In this document: piece after piece, positions 15,938 to 24,373 of the stretch
Numbering within the stretch: the stretch's first letter is position 1
Layout of the letters: each line of letters opens with the position of its first letter
Assembly: GCF_001424945.1 (NCBI RefSeq)
Contig: NZ_LMCW01000045.1
Location: 235,969-269,352 of the forward strand
DNA: 33,384 nt
Direction: 5' to 3'
Source: Rhizobium sp. Root1203
GTDB lineage: Bacteria > Pseudomonadota > Alphaproteobacteria > Rhizobiales > Rhizobiaceae
Notes under the pieces: generated by a model
The model's database searches: none
Told to the model about the DNA's origin: nothing
Seen by the model: only the letters and a program-made list of their open reading frames with translations
Program-made: the position numbers and the translations under genes

Positions 15938-17662
15938 ATGAATGAGAAGGCTCCTGGGACGGGATCCTCTGAGCCGGTCGCGGCCAGCCTCGCCAGCTTC
16001 CACCCCCTCAGCGCGGCCGAGGCAAAGGTTGTCGCCTATCTGAGCCAGGGCGATTTCGACAGATTGGGCGACGGCTTGCGCCCGGAGACGGCGGACCCGG
16101 CGCGCATCGTGCGCGCCGAGCTTCTGCGTGTGCTGATCCTCGGCAGCGAAGGCCACCGCTCGCACGAGAAGGGGCTAAGGTTGAGCGGAGCCTGGATCAC
16201 CGGCATTCTCGATCTGGAGGGTTGCCGTATTCCGCGCGATATCGGCCTCAAGGACTGCCACTTCGAAGCGTCGCCCGTGCTGCGCTCCGCGATCATCGAC
16301 AATCTGTTTCTGGACGGCTCGGTTTTACCCGGCTTGCAGGCCGACAGGCTCGAGGCACGCGGTTGCCTTTCCATTCGCGGCGCAACCGTAACCGGCGAAA
16401 TTCGGCTGGCCGGCGCGCGCACCGGCGGCAGCATCGAGGCGGACGGAGTGTCGATCACCTCGCCCGGCGGAATTGCGCTCGATGCCGATGGATTGGAAAC
16501 ACGGGGCGGTGTGCTGCTGCGCGGCGCCACCGTGCGTGGCGGAGTCGATCTTTCCGCCGTTCGCCTCAGCGGCGACGTCAACGCGGTCGGCGCAAGGATC
16601 GAGCGCCCGGGCGAGGTCGCTTTCAACGGCGACGCCATCGTGGCCGGTGGCGACCTGGCACTGCGTGGCGCCACCATCATCGGCGAGGCCCGCTTCCATG
16701 GCGCCCGCTTCGGCGGAGACATTGATTGCACCTCGGCGACGCTCTCGCAACCGGGCGGCTACGCGCTGAGGCTCAACCGCGCCACGATCGACGGCGCATT
16801 CTTCCTGCGGCAGGGAGCAGCGGTCGACGGCACGCTCGATCTGACGGCCACGACCATCGGCGCGATCGATGACGAGAAGGAAAGCTGGCCGCCGAAGGGC
16901 GATCTGTTGCTGAACCGTTGCCAATACGGCGCTTTCATCGGTGGGCCCGTCGATGCCGAAAGCAGGCTGGACTGGTTGTCGCGACAGACCCCGGAGCGCT
17001 GGAAGTCCGATTTCTGGCCGCAACCCTACGAGCATCTCTCGATGGTGTTGCGGGAGATGGGACATGACGAGGACGCCCGCGCCGTCCTGATTACCAAGGA
17101 ACGCCTGCAGCGGCGAGCCCGCCGGGCGCGTGCCAAGAACCCCGTATTGCGCGGTGCACTCGCTTCGCTGGATGCCATTCTTGCGATCACCCTGCGTTAT
17201 GGACGCCAACCTCTTCTGGCGCTGGTTTGGCTGATCCTCTTCTGGACGATTGGCACGGGCGTATTTGCCGTTGCCTACCACAAGGGCGCAATGAAGCCGA
17301 ACAGTCCTGTCGTCCTGCGCTCGCCGGAATGGACGATGTGCGATCTCGAGCGGACCGAAAGCCGCTACATGCCGACGAGCGGACAGGTCCTGGCGGGACG
17401 TGCCGAGGCCGGACAGAACCAGCTTTCCTGCTTCCGCAGCCAGCCGGAGGCTGCCAGCTACCCCGAGTTCAATCCCCTGATGTATTCGCTCGACGTTCTC
17501 CTGCCGGTACTGCTGGTCGGACAGAAGGATTACTGGAGACCGGACTCGATGAAGCCCACGGGGAGATTCACGCTGAGATACTACTTCTTCCAGTCGATCA
17601 TCGGCTGGGCCCTGAGCCTCCTGGCGGTAGCCGGCTTCTCCGGGTTGGTGAAATCGAAATAG
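15938..17662 (+). CDS. Repeat (beta-helix-like) protein with C-terminal membrane segments, function unknown
   Basis: A 574-residue protein. After a helical N-terminal part (about 1-100), residues 105-340 contain imperfect repeats of about 20 residues such as RLSGAWITGILDLEGC, LSIRGATVTGEIRLAGAR, VLLRGATVRGGVDLSAVR and LALRGATIIGEARFHGAR. The recurring [LI]xLxGAxxxGxxxLxxA pattern suggests a right-handed beta-helix, like pentapeptide-repeat proteins but with longer coils. A basic stretch (QRRARRARAKN) precedes a membrane helix at about 435-460, a soluble segment with several Cys, and a last helix near the C-terminus. Similar proteins are sometimes labelled membrane-associated oxidoreductase, but no cofactor motif is visible. 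The ATG at 15938 is preferred over a TTG at 15857; the ribosome-binding site is weak for both. Confidence 0.8.
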   Translation: MNEKAPGTGSSEPVAASLASFHPLSAAEAKVVAYLSQGDFDRLGDGLRPETADPARIVRAELLRVLILGSEGHRSHEKGLRLSGAWITGILDLEGCRIPRDIGLKDCHFEASPVLRSAIIDNLFLDGSVLPGLQADRLEARGCLSIRGATVTGEIRLAGARTGGSIEADGVSITSPGGIALDADGLETRGGVLLRGATVRGGVDLSAVRLSGDVNAVGARIERPGEVAFNGDAIVAGGDLALRGATIIGEARFHGARFGGDIDCTSATLSQPGGYALRLNRATIDGAFFLRQGAAVDGTLDLTATTIGAIDDEKESWPPKGDLLLNRCQYGAFIGGPVDAESRLDWLSRQTPERWKSDFWPQPYEHLSMVLREMGHDEDARAVLITKERLQRRARRARAKNPVLRGALASLDAILAITLRYGRQPLLALVWLILFWTIGTGVFAVAYHKGAMKPNSPVVLRSPEWTMCDLERTESRYMPTSGQVLAGRAEAGQNQLSCFRSQPEAASYPEFNPLMYSLDVLLPVLLVGQKDYWRPDSMKPTGRFTLRYYFFQSIIGWALSLLAVAGFSGLVKSK

Positions 17663-17686
17663 TCTGCGGCTCGGGCGTCCGCAGAC
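17662..17686. terminator. Hairpin between convergent genes
   Basis: GTCTGCGG (17662-17669) and CCGCAGAC (17679-17686) form a perfect 8-bp stem with a 9-base loop, directly after the stop codon of the plus-strand gene and 16 bases from the stop of the minus-strand permease. The T-tail is poor in both directions, but position and symmetry suggest a shared terminator. Confidence 0.5.
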
Positions 17687-17701
17687 AGCCTTGTCCCGGC
17701 T

Positions 17702-19537
17702 TCAGAAGCGCCAGATCAGGGGCACGAGGAACACGGAGACGACGAAGAACCAAAGCAGCAGCGGCAACCCAAGCTTCCAATAGTCGCTGAAAGCATATCC
17801 GCCGGGACCCATCACCATCAGGTTGGTCGGCGTCGCTATCGGCGTCAGGAAGGCCGCTGCCGCCGCCACTGCCGTGCTCATCAGCACCGGACGCGGAGAG
17901 ACGCCCATGGCTGTCGCCGCGGCAACCCCGATCGGGATAACGATCAATGCGGTTGCGGTGTTGCTGATGAGCTGGCCCATGATGGCCGTCAGAATGAAGA
18001 GACCGGCCAGCAGTGCGACAGGACCAGCATCGCCGACAAGATTGACGAGATGGTCGGCCATGAGCTTCGCAGCCCCGGTCTCCACCATCGCCGTTGAAAG
18101 CGGCATCATCGCACCGACAAGGATCACGGTCGTCCACCCAACGGCGCGGTACGCTTGCTCGACGCTCATGATTCCCGACAGGATGATCGCACCTGCTGCA
18201 AGCAGGCCCGCCACTGCGGGCGGTACGATGCCGGTTGCGAGCAAAAGAACCATCGCAATCAGGATGACGATGGCCTGGCGCGCTCCCGGACCCATCGGAA
18301 CGGCCTGCCGCCGGACCAGTTCGGGCGAATTGACAACGAGAACGTCTGGGTCGTCGAGGCGAACGTCGAGGGCTTTCCAGGTTCCCTGCAGAAGCATCGT
18401 GTCGCCGGCCTGCAGGACGATGCCGCCAGCGTCCCTTGTTGCGTTGGCGGCGGCGATTTCGGCACCCGCGCGCTGCACTGCCAGAATGATCAGATCGCCG
18501 CTTTCGGTGACCATGCCCGGAAAGACATTTTCTCCGATGAGACCGGACCTCGGCGGGATGACCACCTCGGCGAGGCCCGAGCTGCGATTGAACAGCGTGT
18601 CCTGCCCCTGGCCGGCCGCCTTATCGTCCCGGAACGCCAGGTGCATCTGGGCAGCAAATGCGGCAGCCGTGTCCGCGTCGCCACGCACCAGCAGATGATC
18701 CCCCTCGGCAACGGCGGGCCTGCGGAGCGGTCCGGCCGTTTCTCCCTCCTGCATGGCGACAAGCTGCAGCCCCGGATGAGCGGAGAGGTCGATTCCCGAC
18801 GGCGACACGCCCACGTACGGCGAACTTGCACGGACGCGCATCTGGTAGATACCGCTTGCAAGGCCGTATTGCTCCACCAGCGTCTTGGCGTGGTGGCTGA
18901 AATCGGCAGGCATGGTCGCGCCGTTGCGTTCAGGCAGAAGCTGCTTTCCGAAGAGCACGATGATCACCATGGACCCGGCCAGAAGAGGCACGCCGACAAG
19001 TGCGAATTCGAAGAAACCGAAACCGCCCACGCCGGCTTCCGCCCCGGCTTCCGAAACCAGCACGTTCACCGGGGTTCCCGTCAGCGCGAGCATCGAACCG
19101 GCATGTGCGGCAAAGACCAGCGGCATGAGGAGCTGCGACGAGTTCCGCCGGAGGCGGACGGCAATGACCACCACGACCGGCAGGAGCGCGGCTACCGCGC
19201 CATTGACGCTGATCAGTGCGGTGAGCAGCGCGACCAGCCCCATGGTCAGGACCAGAAGGCGTGTGCGGCTCTCTTCGCCCGCGCCGCGGATCAGAAGCTG
19301 GCCGGCCCAGGCGGTGACGCCGGTGACCTCAAGCCCGGAGCTGACGACAAACAGCGAAGCAATGAAGATGACAGCCGGATCGCCGAAGCCGCCAAGCGCC
19401 TGACCGATCGTCAGCACGCCGCTCCCCCACAACGCCAATGCGGTGAGCATGGCGACAAAGACGACAGGTAACTTGTTCCACACGAACAGGACGACGGCGA
19501 CGGCGATGATGGTGGCCGTGTATGCTATGGGACTCAA
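17702..19537 (-). CDS. SLC13-family permease with two TrkA-C domains
   Basis: A 611-residue transporter of the divalent anion/sodium symporter class. N-terminal membrane half 1-205 contains a first SNT-like motif region (LALTGTPVNVLVSEAG). Residues 215-395 are soluble and hold two RCK_C/TrkA-C-type domains (GVSPSGIDLSAHPGLQLVA and GLIGENVFPGMVTESGDLII). The C-terminal membrane half has GQLISNTATALIVIPIG and FLTPIATPTNLMVMGPGGY. This is the layout of bacterial SLC13 proteins with regulatory RCK_C insertions, which take up sulfate, dicarboxylates or related anions. The start is TTG: GAGGAG lies about 8 bases upstream, an in-frame TGA precedes it, and the next Met is residue 30. It appears to be transcribed alone. 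Confidence 0.93.
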   Translation of the reverse strand: MSPIAYTATIIAVAVVLFVWNKLPVVFVAMLTALALWGSGVLTIGQALGGFGDPAVIFIASLFVVSSGLEVTGVTAWAGQLLIRGAGEESRTRLLVLTMGLVALLTALISVNGAVAALLPVVVVIAVRLRRNSSQLLMPLVFAAHAGSMLALTGTPVNVLVSEAGAEAGVGGFGFFEFALVGVPLLAGSMVIIVLFGKQLLPERNGATMPADFSHHAKTLVEQYGLASGIYQMRVRASSPYVGVSPSGIDLSAHPGLQLVAMQEGETAGPLRRPAVAEGDHLLVRGDADTAAAFAAQMHLAFRDDKAAGQGQDTLFNRSSGLAEVVIPPRSGLIGENVFPGMVTESGDLIILAVQRAGAEIAAANATRDAGGIVLQAGDTMLLQGTWKALDVRLDDPDVLVVNSPELVRRQAVPMGPGARQAIVILIAMVLLLATGIVPPAVAGLLAAGAIILSGIMSVEQAYRAVGWTTVILVGAMMPLSTAMVETGAAKLMADHLVNLVGDAGPVALLAGLFILTAIMGQLISNTATALIVIPIGVAAATAMGVSPRPVLMSTAVAAAAAFLTPIATPTNLMVMGPGGYAFSDYWKLGLPLLLWFFVVSVFLVPLIWRF

Positions 19538-19718
19538 TCGCTCCGCTCCTCATTTGGCCTCGCTCAGGCCGTCCAAATCGTTCAGCCGCGTCCCCACCAC
19601 GCAGCTTCAGGCTGCCCGCACTGCATTGGATTCACAGGGGGAGGTGTGAGGCCTCATGACTGCAGGCACGCCGGGGATCGACCGCCGCGGGCTTCCGGGC
19701 AGGCGATCCCTGGAGGGG

Positions 19719-20921
19719 CTAGTCATCGAGTGTCGCCATCAGCAGGCCGATGCGGCAGCCTTTTTCGTATTCCTTGAGGTTCACATATTCCTTGATCGTA
19801 TGGATTTCAGCCTGGCCGGCACCGATGGTGACGGTGGGCACGCCGTGCTTGTCGAGCCAATTGGCGTCCAGTCCGCCATTGGAGAAGACGTAGACCGGCT
19901 CGATTCCGAGGATCCCCAGCGCCTTGGTGGCACGCTTCACGACCGGAGTGTCCTTGCTGAGTTCGAACGGCGGATAGGACGCGACATGACTGAATTTTAC
20001 CTCGGCCTTGTCGCCGTCGTCAGTCGTCACCTCGCTCTGCGCCTTGGCGAAGGCTTCCTTGTAACCATTGGCGATCTTCGTCGCGAAGGCCGCCTCTGGG
20101 CTCCGCGCCTCGCCCTTGAGGTAGGCGTAGTCGGTGACGACATTGGTGGCGTCGCCTGCGGGCTTGTTGTCCTTGCCGCCGAAAATGCCGATATTGCTCG
20201 TGCCCCGGCCGTCCGGTTTGACGATCTTGCCGAACCAGCCGGCTTTCCGTGCTTCGGCAAGAGCCATCGCACCAACCATGGTCGCCGAAATGCCCTTCTC
20301 GGGTGCGACGCCGGCATGCGACGCCCGACCGGTGATTTCGACCTCCCAGTTTTCCTGTCCCACCGCACCTATGATCAGGTCCGCGGCGCTCTGGCCGTCG
20401 ACATTGATACACATGACCGCGCCGCCCAGATCCGCCGGATTGAGTTCGCGCGCGCCATGCAGCCCGCTCTCCTCGCGAACCGTAAACAGCAGAGTGATCG
20501 GTGGATGCGGCAGCTTGTGCTTGATCAGCGTCTCGGCGACCACGACAAGGAGCGCGACGCCAGTGCGGGCGTCGCCGCCAAGCGCGGTGGTGCCGTCGGA
20601 AACGATACGGTCGCCCTCGCGCCGCGGCTTGGCCCCCGCGCAGAGCGGCACCGTGTCCAGGTGCGTGGAAAAGAGCAGCCTCGGCCCCGGCCGTGTTCCC
20701 GGAATATCCACGATCAGATTGCCCGTTTCGGTCGGCAGCGGAATGCGCTTGTTGACGTCATCGAAGCGAATGGCAGACTCCGGCACGCCGATTTTCTTCA
20801 GGGCGTCGCAAACCGCAAGGCCGATGTTCTTCTCCTGTCCGGTGACGCCTTCCACGGAGAGGAACCGCATCAGATGTTCTTCCGCCGCGGCGACGTCGAG
20901 AGGAATAGAGGTGTTGCTCAT
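19719..20921 (-). CDS. M20-family metallopeptidase (PepT-like)
   Basis: A 400-residue cytoplasmic zinc peptidase of the M20 family. Metal and catalytic residues are visible in order: STHLDTVP (H87, D89), LGGDARTG (D117), TVREESGLHG (E150 as base, E151 as ligand), NVDG (D175) and EIHTIKE (H374). The lid/dimerisation domain at about 180-295 includes GRASHAGVAPEKG. The fold and motifs are closest to tripeptidase T and related aminopeptidases. It follows an AbgT transporter after about 50 bases, so it probably hydrolyses a peptide or aminoacyl-glutamate conjugate imported by that protein. The ATG at 20921 has GGAT upstream; an ATG nine bases earlier is also possible. The open frame continues far upstream over the AbgT gene but is not coding there. 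Confidence 0.93.
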   Translation of the reverse strand: MSNTSIPLDVAAAEEHLMRFLSVEGVTGQEKNIGLAVCDALKKIGVPESAIRFDDVNKRIPLPTETGNLIVDIPGTRPGPRLLFSTHLDTVPLCAGAKPRREGDRIVSDGTTALGGDARTGVALLVVVAETLIKHKLPHPPITLLFTVREESGLHGARELNPADLGGAVMCINVDGQSAADLIIGAVGQENWEVEITGRASHAGVAPEKGISATMVGAMALAEARKAGWFGKIVKPDGRGTSNIGIFGGKDNKPAGDATNVVTDYAYLKGEARSPEAAFATKIANGYKEAFAKAQSEVTTDDGDKAEVKFSHVASYPPFELSKDTPVVKRATKALGILGIEPVYVFSNGGLDANWLDKHGVPTVTIGAGQAEIHTIKEYVNLKEYEKGCRIGLLMATLDD

Positions 20922-20974
20922 GATATCCATCCGATTGTTTGCACGTTGTTTCGTTCGGGCTTGCGCGTCGACCT

Positions 20975-22522
20975 TCACAGGCCCCACGGCAGACCCAGTG
21001 CCTTCCAGACTGCAAAGAGGCCTGTCCACAGCACGAACATCAGCACGACATAAGGCAGCATCAGGGAGACGATCGTGCCGACGCCTGCATTCTTGTCGTA
21101 CTTCTGGGCGAAGCCGACCACGAGCGCGAAATAGGCGTTGAGTGGCGTGATCGCGTTCATCGGCGAGTCCCCGACGCGATAGGCGGCCAACACGGCTTCG
21201 GGCTCGACACCGAGCTTCATCAGGAGCGGTACGAAGACGGGAGCGAAAATCGCCCATTTCGCAATCGCACCAGTCAGCAGCAGGTCGATGATCGCAACCA
21301 CCACGATGAAGCCGATCAACAGCGGAAGTGCGCCGATGTTGGCGGCCTGAAGGACGCCCGAAAGGCTGAGCGCCATGACGGTGCCGATATTGGTGTAGGT
21401 GAAATAGGCGACGAACTGGCTGAGCACGAAGAACAGGAAGATGGTGCCGCCCATGTTCTTGATCGACTTTTCGATCGCGGCGATCACTTCAGCAAGCGTC
21501 TTCAGCGTACCGGCGCCTATGCCGTATGTCCACCCGGTCACCAGGAAGATCAGCATGATGAGCGCGATCAGACCATTCATGAAGGGCGAGTTGCCGATCA
21601 GTTCACCGGTATCGGGGTTGCGCAGCGGCGCGCCGCTTGGAAGCGTCAGGAGGAGGAAGACGACCAGCAGGCCGATGAGCCCGTAGAGCGCAAACCGCAA
21701 GCCGCGCGATTCCTGTTCGGAGAGCGTCGCGCCCTGACTCTGAACGCCGCCTTCGGCGTTTTCCGGATTGTACGTCCCAAGTCGCGGCGCAATGATCCGA
21801 TCGGTGATCAAGGCAACCACGACTGTCAGGAACAGAACCGATGCTATGGAGAACCAGACGTTGGACGCCAGGCCGATCGATCGGCCGGGATCGACGAGAT
21901 GCGCCGCATCGTTGGTGAATTCGACGAGCACGGCGTCGAGTGGTTTGATGAGCATGTTGACGGTGAAGGCACCCGCCACGGCAGCGAAGCCTAGCGCGAG
22001 GCCTGCTAGCGGATGCCGCCCGACAGCCAGGTAGGCGACGCCGGCAAGCGGGATCAGAACCAGATAACCCGCGTCTGCCGCAATACTTGCAAGGATGCCG
22101 ACAAAGGCCAGGATGTAGGTCAGCGCCCAGCTCGGCGAGACAATGACGAGCTTGCGGATCAGCGCCGTGACCAGGCCGGATTCCTCCGCAACGCCCGCAC
22201 CGATCATCGCGGCGATCATCAGCCCTACGGCGGTGAAGCTCATGAAGTTGGGAATGAGCGAGGAGTACAGGAAGCGAATGCCTTCGACGTTCAACAGGCT
22301 GCGGATGGCCGTCGACGCCTGCTCGATCTCATGTGTATCGGGATTGATACGCTCATAGCTCACGGCTGCTCCAAAAGCGCCGAGCACCGCCGAGAGGACG
22401 ATAACGATGCCGATCAGAATCAGGAAGATGACCACAGGGTGGGGAACCATGTTTCCCACTTTCTCGACGCCGTCGAGAAATCTCTGCATCGTGGTCTTTG
22501 ATGCGGCATTGGCAGTGGCCAT
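20975..22522 (-). CDS. AbgT-family transporter
   Basis: A 515-residue membrane protein of the AbgT family (p-aminobenzoyl-glutamate transporters; some members export sulfonamides). Typical features are the N-terminal FLDGVEKVGNMVPHPVVIF, MIAAMIGAGVAEESGLVTALI, the hairpin region GVAYLAVGRHPLAGLALGFA, and near the C-terminus AKWAIFAPVFVPLLMKLG followed by YRVGDSPMNAITPLNAYF. The family uses a proton or sodium gradient. The start at 22522 is chosen for GGAGG about 8 bases upstream; seven extra residues are possible in frame. It is upstream of the M20 peptidase on the same strand, the classic transport-plus-hydrolysis pairing, although the peptidase here is PepT-like and not the AbgA/AbgB amidohydrolase pair of E. 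coli. Confidence 0.94.
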   Translation of the reverse strand: MATANAASKTTMQRFLDGVEKVGNMVPHPVVIFLILIGIVIVLSAVLGAFGAAVSYERINPDTHEIEQASTAIRSLLNVEGIRFLYSSLIPNFMSFTAVGLMIAAMIGAGVAEESGLVTALIRKLVIVSPSWALTYILAFVGILASIAADAGYLVLIPLAGVAYLAVGRHPLAGLALGFAAVAGAFTVNMLIKPLDAVLVEFTNDAAHLVDPGRSIGLASNVWFSIASVLFLTVVVALITDRIIAPRLGTYNPENAEGGVQSQGATLSEQESRGLRFALYGLIGLLVVFLLLTLPSGAPLRNPDTGELIGNSPFMNGLIALIMLIFLVTGWTYGIGAGTLKTLAEVIAAIEKSIKNMGGTIFLFFVLSQFVAYFTYTNIGTVMALSLSGVLQAANIGALPLLIGFIVVVAIIDLLLTGAIAKWAIFAPVFVPLLMKLGVEPEAVLAAYRVGDSPMNAITPLNAYFALVVGFAQKYDKNAGVGTIVSLMLPYVVLMFVLWTGLFAVWKALGLPWGL

Positions 22523-22798
22523 ATCGTGCCTCCGTTGAGCCAAAGGGTCGCGTCCCGAAGGGCGCTGGAATTGGGGTCAGGCTGGCTCGTTTGCTTTAAA
22601 GTCGAGAGTGCCGGATCGGCTTAACCCCAATTTCCGATCCGCGGCTCTCATCAATGGATGTTTGAAATCTGAAAGTGCCTGCACGGCTGATCGTGGCAGA
22701 AAGCGGGACTTGCCTGCGCAGAGGAATCCGCAGCACGCGATCCGCGTGAGCAGCCGTTGGCATGTATGCCGCGACCACGGTTGCGTCGCGGTCACCCG

Positions 22799-23056
22799 TC
22801 AGCGTGGGCAAGCTGCAACATAGCGCCGGCCATAGCGATCCTGATAGTAGCATTGCCCAGGTCGTCCGGCCACGTTGCCGATGACAGCGCCCGAAACGCC
22901 ACCGATCGCCGCACCGACAGCCGCACCGCGGACATCGCCGGTTACCGCGCCACCGACGACGGCACCGGTTGCAGCGCCGATGCCGGCGCCCTGCTGAGTC
23001 GGCGTGCAACTTGCCAGCGCCAGACCAGCCAACGAAAATAGCAGCAACTTCTTCAT
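22799..23056 (-). CDS. Small glycine-zipper lipoprotein
   Basis: An 85-residue protein starting MKKLLLFSLAGLALASC, a lipoprotein signal peptide with lipobox LASC (Cys17). Residues 24-65 are a glycine-zipper repeat (GAGIGAATGAVVGGAV, then GAAVGAAIGGVSGAVIG) similar to the YMGG-like and SlyB-type families, and the tail has CYYQDRYGRRYVAACP with two Cys. Such proteins sit in the outer membrane or periplasm and are linked to envelope stress; the role here is unknown. The start at 23056 is supported by GGGGAG about 8 bases upstream. About 70 bases upstream lies the dispersed element (23126-23186). Confidence 0.88.
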   Translation of the reverse strand: MKKLLLFSLAGLALASCTPTQQGAGIGAATGAVVGGAVTGDVRGAAVGAAIGGVSGAVIGNVAGRPGQCYYQDRYGRRYVAACPR

Positions 23057-23125
23057 CACTCTCCCCTTACGTGACACTCGACAGGCTCAAAGGTGGCAAC
23101 AGAAGCCATGCGCCATCCTCTCAAG

Positions 23126-23186
23126 TATAGTGTCGCCGGAGACTGTCTGTGATCGGCATAGAATCCCGAAACCAAGCTCTAAGTTC
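23126..23186. repeat. Dispersed intergenic element, copy C
   Basis: TATAGTG at 23126-23132, 16 bases, GTGATCGGCATAGAATCC at 23149-23166, then GTTC at 23183. Left block, spacing and core match copy A at 8552. Read on the minus strand the left block gives CACTATAC, a possible -10 about 70 bases upstream of the glycine-zipper gene. The plus-strand open frame starts GTG after GGAG and runs 51 codons to a TAA at 23302-23304, beginning MIGIESRNQA. Confidence 0.6.
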
Positions 23187-23329
23187 AAATCTGCCCGCTG
23201 AGCGGAGCGGCATCGACGGTGCAAGCGGGGAGAATCGCTCAAGAATTCAGTTTCTTGGCAAGCAGCCGGCAGATACCTGGGCAATCGTTGGCAGGGCACG
23301 GACTTAAAGCACGCCGGCGTCGGCAAGCC

Positions 23330-23698
23330 TCACGCCGACAGGGACTGTATTGTCGCAAAAACCGTCTCCCGCTCGACCGGCTTGATCAGATACGCCGCCG
23401 CTCCTGCCTTCAGGCAGCGCTCGCGCATCTTGGGCTCATCGCCCCCGGTAATGACAATCGCGGGAACATCCAGGCCATCTCGCCGCATTCTGACGACGAC
23501 GTCGATCCCATTGAGATCCGGCATGTGCAGGTCGATCAGGGCGCAGCTGAATGTTGACCTGGCGAGCTCGGCCAGAAATGCTTCGCCGGACGCAAATTCG
23601 ACCGGGATATAGGCCAGCGATGCGATCAACCGGCGCAACGCGCGACGGACGGTCTCATCGTCATCGACAATAGCGACTCTGAGGTTCGGGCTCTTCAT
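23330..23698 (-). CDS. Single-domain response regulator (receiver only)
   Basis: A 122-residue CheY-like receiver with no output domain. The acidic pocket is VDDDE (D12-D14), the phosphoacceptor is D56 in CALIDLHMPDLNG, T84 lies in IVITGG and K106 in YLIKPVE, so all switch residues are intact. It follows the LuxR-type regulator by 60 bases on the same strand and is probably the third gene of the two-component operon, acting as an alternative phosphate acceptor, sink or protein-protein regulator. The start at 23698 gives the standard receiver N-terminus; a GTG at 23728 adds ten residues without a clear site. Similar receivers in rhizobia often accompany FixL/FixJ-like pairs. Confidence 0.92.
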   Translation of the reverse strand: MKSPNLRVAIVDDDETVRRALRRLIASLAYIPVEFASGEAFLAELARSTFSCALIDLHMPDLNGIDVVVRMRRDGLDVPAIVITGGDEPKMRERCLKAGAAAYLIKPVERETVFATIQSLSA

Positions 23699-23758
23699 AT
23701 CGCCACTTCTACAGCAAGCACGCCCCACCGGTAATTGGCCTTGGGTCCAATACCGGGT

Positions 23759-24373
23759 TCAAGCTCCCGCCAGCGAGCCGAGACGAACGAGATCGGCGAC
23801 AGTGCGGACCCCCATCTTCTCCATCATTCGCGCGCGATGCACTTTCACGGTCTTTTCTACCGTCCCTAGCTCGGCGGCGATCTGCTTGTTCAGGCGCCCG
23901 GCCACCACACAGCGGAACACTTCGCGCTCACGAGGCGTCAGCGAAGCCAATCGCCGTTCGGCTGTGTAGCGCCGCGCATTTGCCTGGCGGGCCTGCGCAT
24001 CGATTTCGAGTGCCTTGGAAACCGCGGCAAGAAGACTGTCGGCATCGACGGGCTTGGTCAGAAAATCGACAGCTCCGGCTTTCATGGCGCGAACCGTGGC
24101 TGGGACATCTGCCTGTCCCGTCAGGAATATGACGGGGCACTGCGCATGTTCTGCCGCAAGGATATCCTGGACGTCCAGTCCGTTCATACCCGGCAGGCCA
24201 AGGTCGACGATCGCGCAGCCGGGTGCGTTCCGATCATGCCTTTCCAGGAAGGATTCGGCGCTTTGATGCGCCTCGACGCGATGGCCAACAGTGATCAGAA
24301 GCCGTTTCAGCGCCTTCAGTATCGCGGCGTCGTCGTCGATTAAATGAACAATTGCTGTCGAGTCGCTCATCAT
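23759..24373 (-). CDS. Response regulator, FixJ/NarL type with LuxR helix-turn-helix
   Basis: A 204-residue transcription factor. The receiver (1-120) has LIDDD (D13-D15), the phosphoacceptor D57 in AIVDLGLPGMNG, T85 in FLTGQAD and K107 in FLTKPVD. A linker leads to a LuxR-type HTH at about 140-200 (LTPREREVFRCVVAGRLNKQIA, then EKTVKVHRARMMEKMGV). This is the FixJ/TodT-like architecture; phosphorylation should promote dimerisation and DNA binding. The start overlaps the kinase stop (ATGA), with AGGGGA just upstream, so it is translationally coupled to the kinase. Target promoters are unknown. Confidence 0.95.
   Translation of the reverse strand: MMSDSTAIVHLIDDDAAILKALKRLLITVGHRVEAHQSAESFLERHDRNAPGCAIVDLGLPGMNGLDVQDILAAEHAQCPVIFLTGQADVPATVRAMKAGAVDFLTKPVDADSLLAAVSKALEIDAQARQANARRYTAERRLASLTPREREVFRCVVAGRLNKQIAAELGTVEKTVKVHRARMMEKMGVRTVADLVRLGSLAGA

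Noticed and set aside
19675..19712. GGGATCG/CGATCCC inverted repeat behind the M20 peptidase
   Set aside because: The loop is long and no T-tail follows, so a terminator call was not justified.
20931..21257. Upstream extension of the M20 peptidase frame into the AbgT gene
   Set aside because: The extension is low-complexity and overlaps the conserved end of AbgT; the peptidase motif pattern starts properly at 20921.
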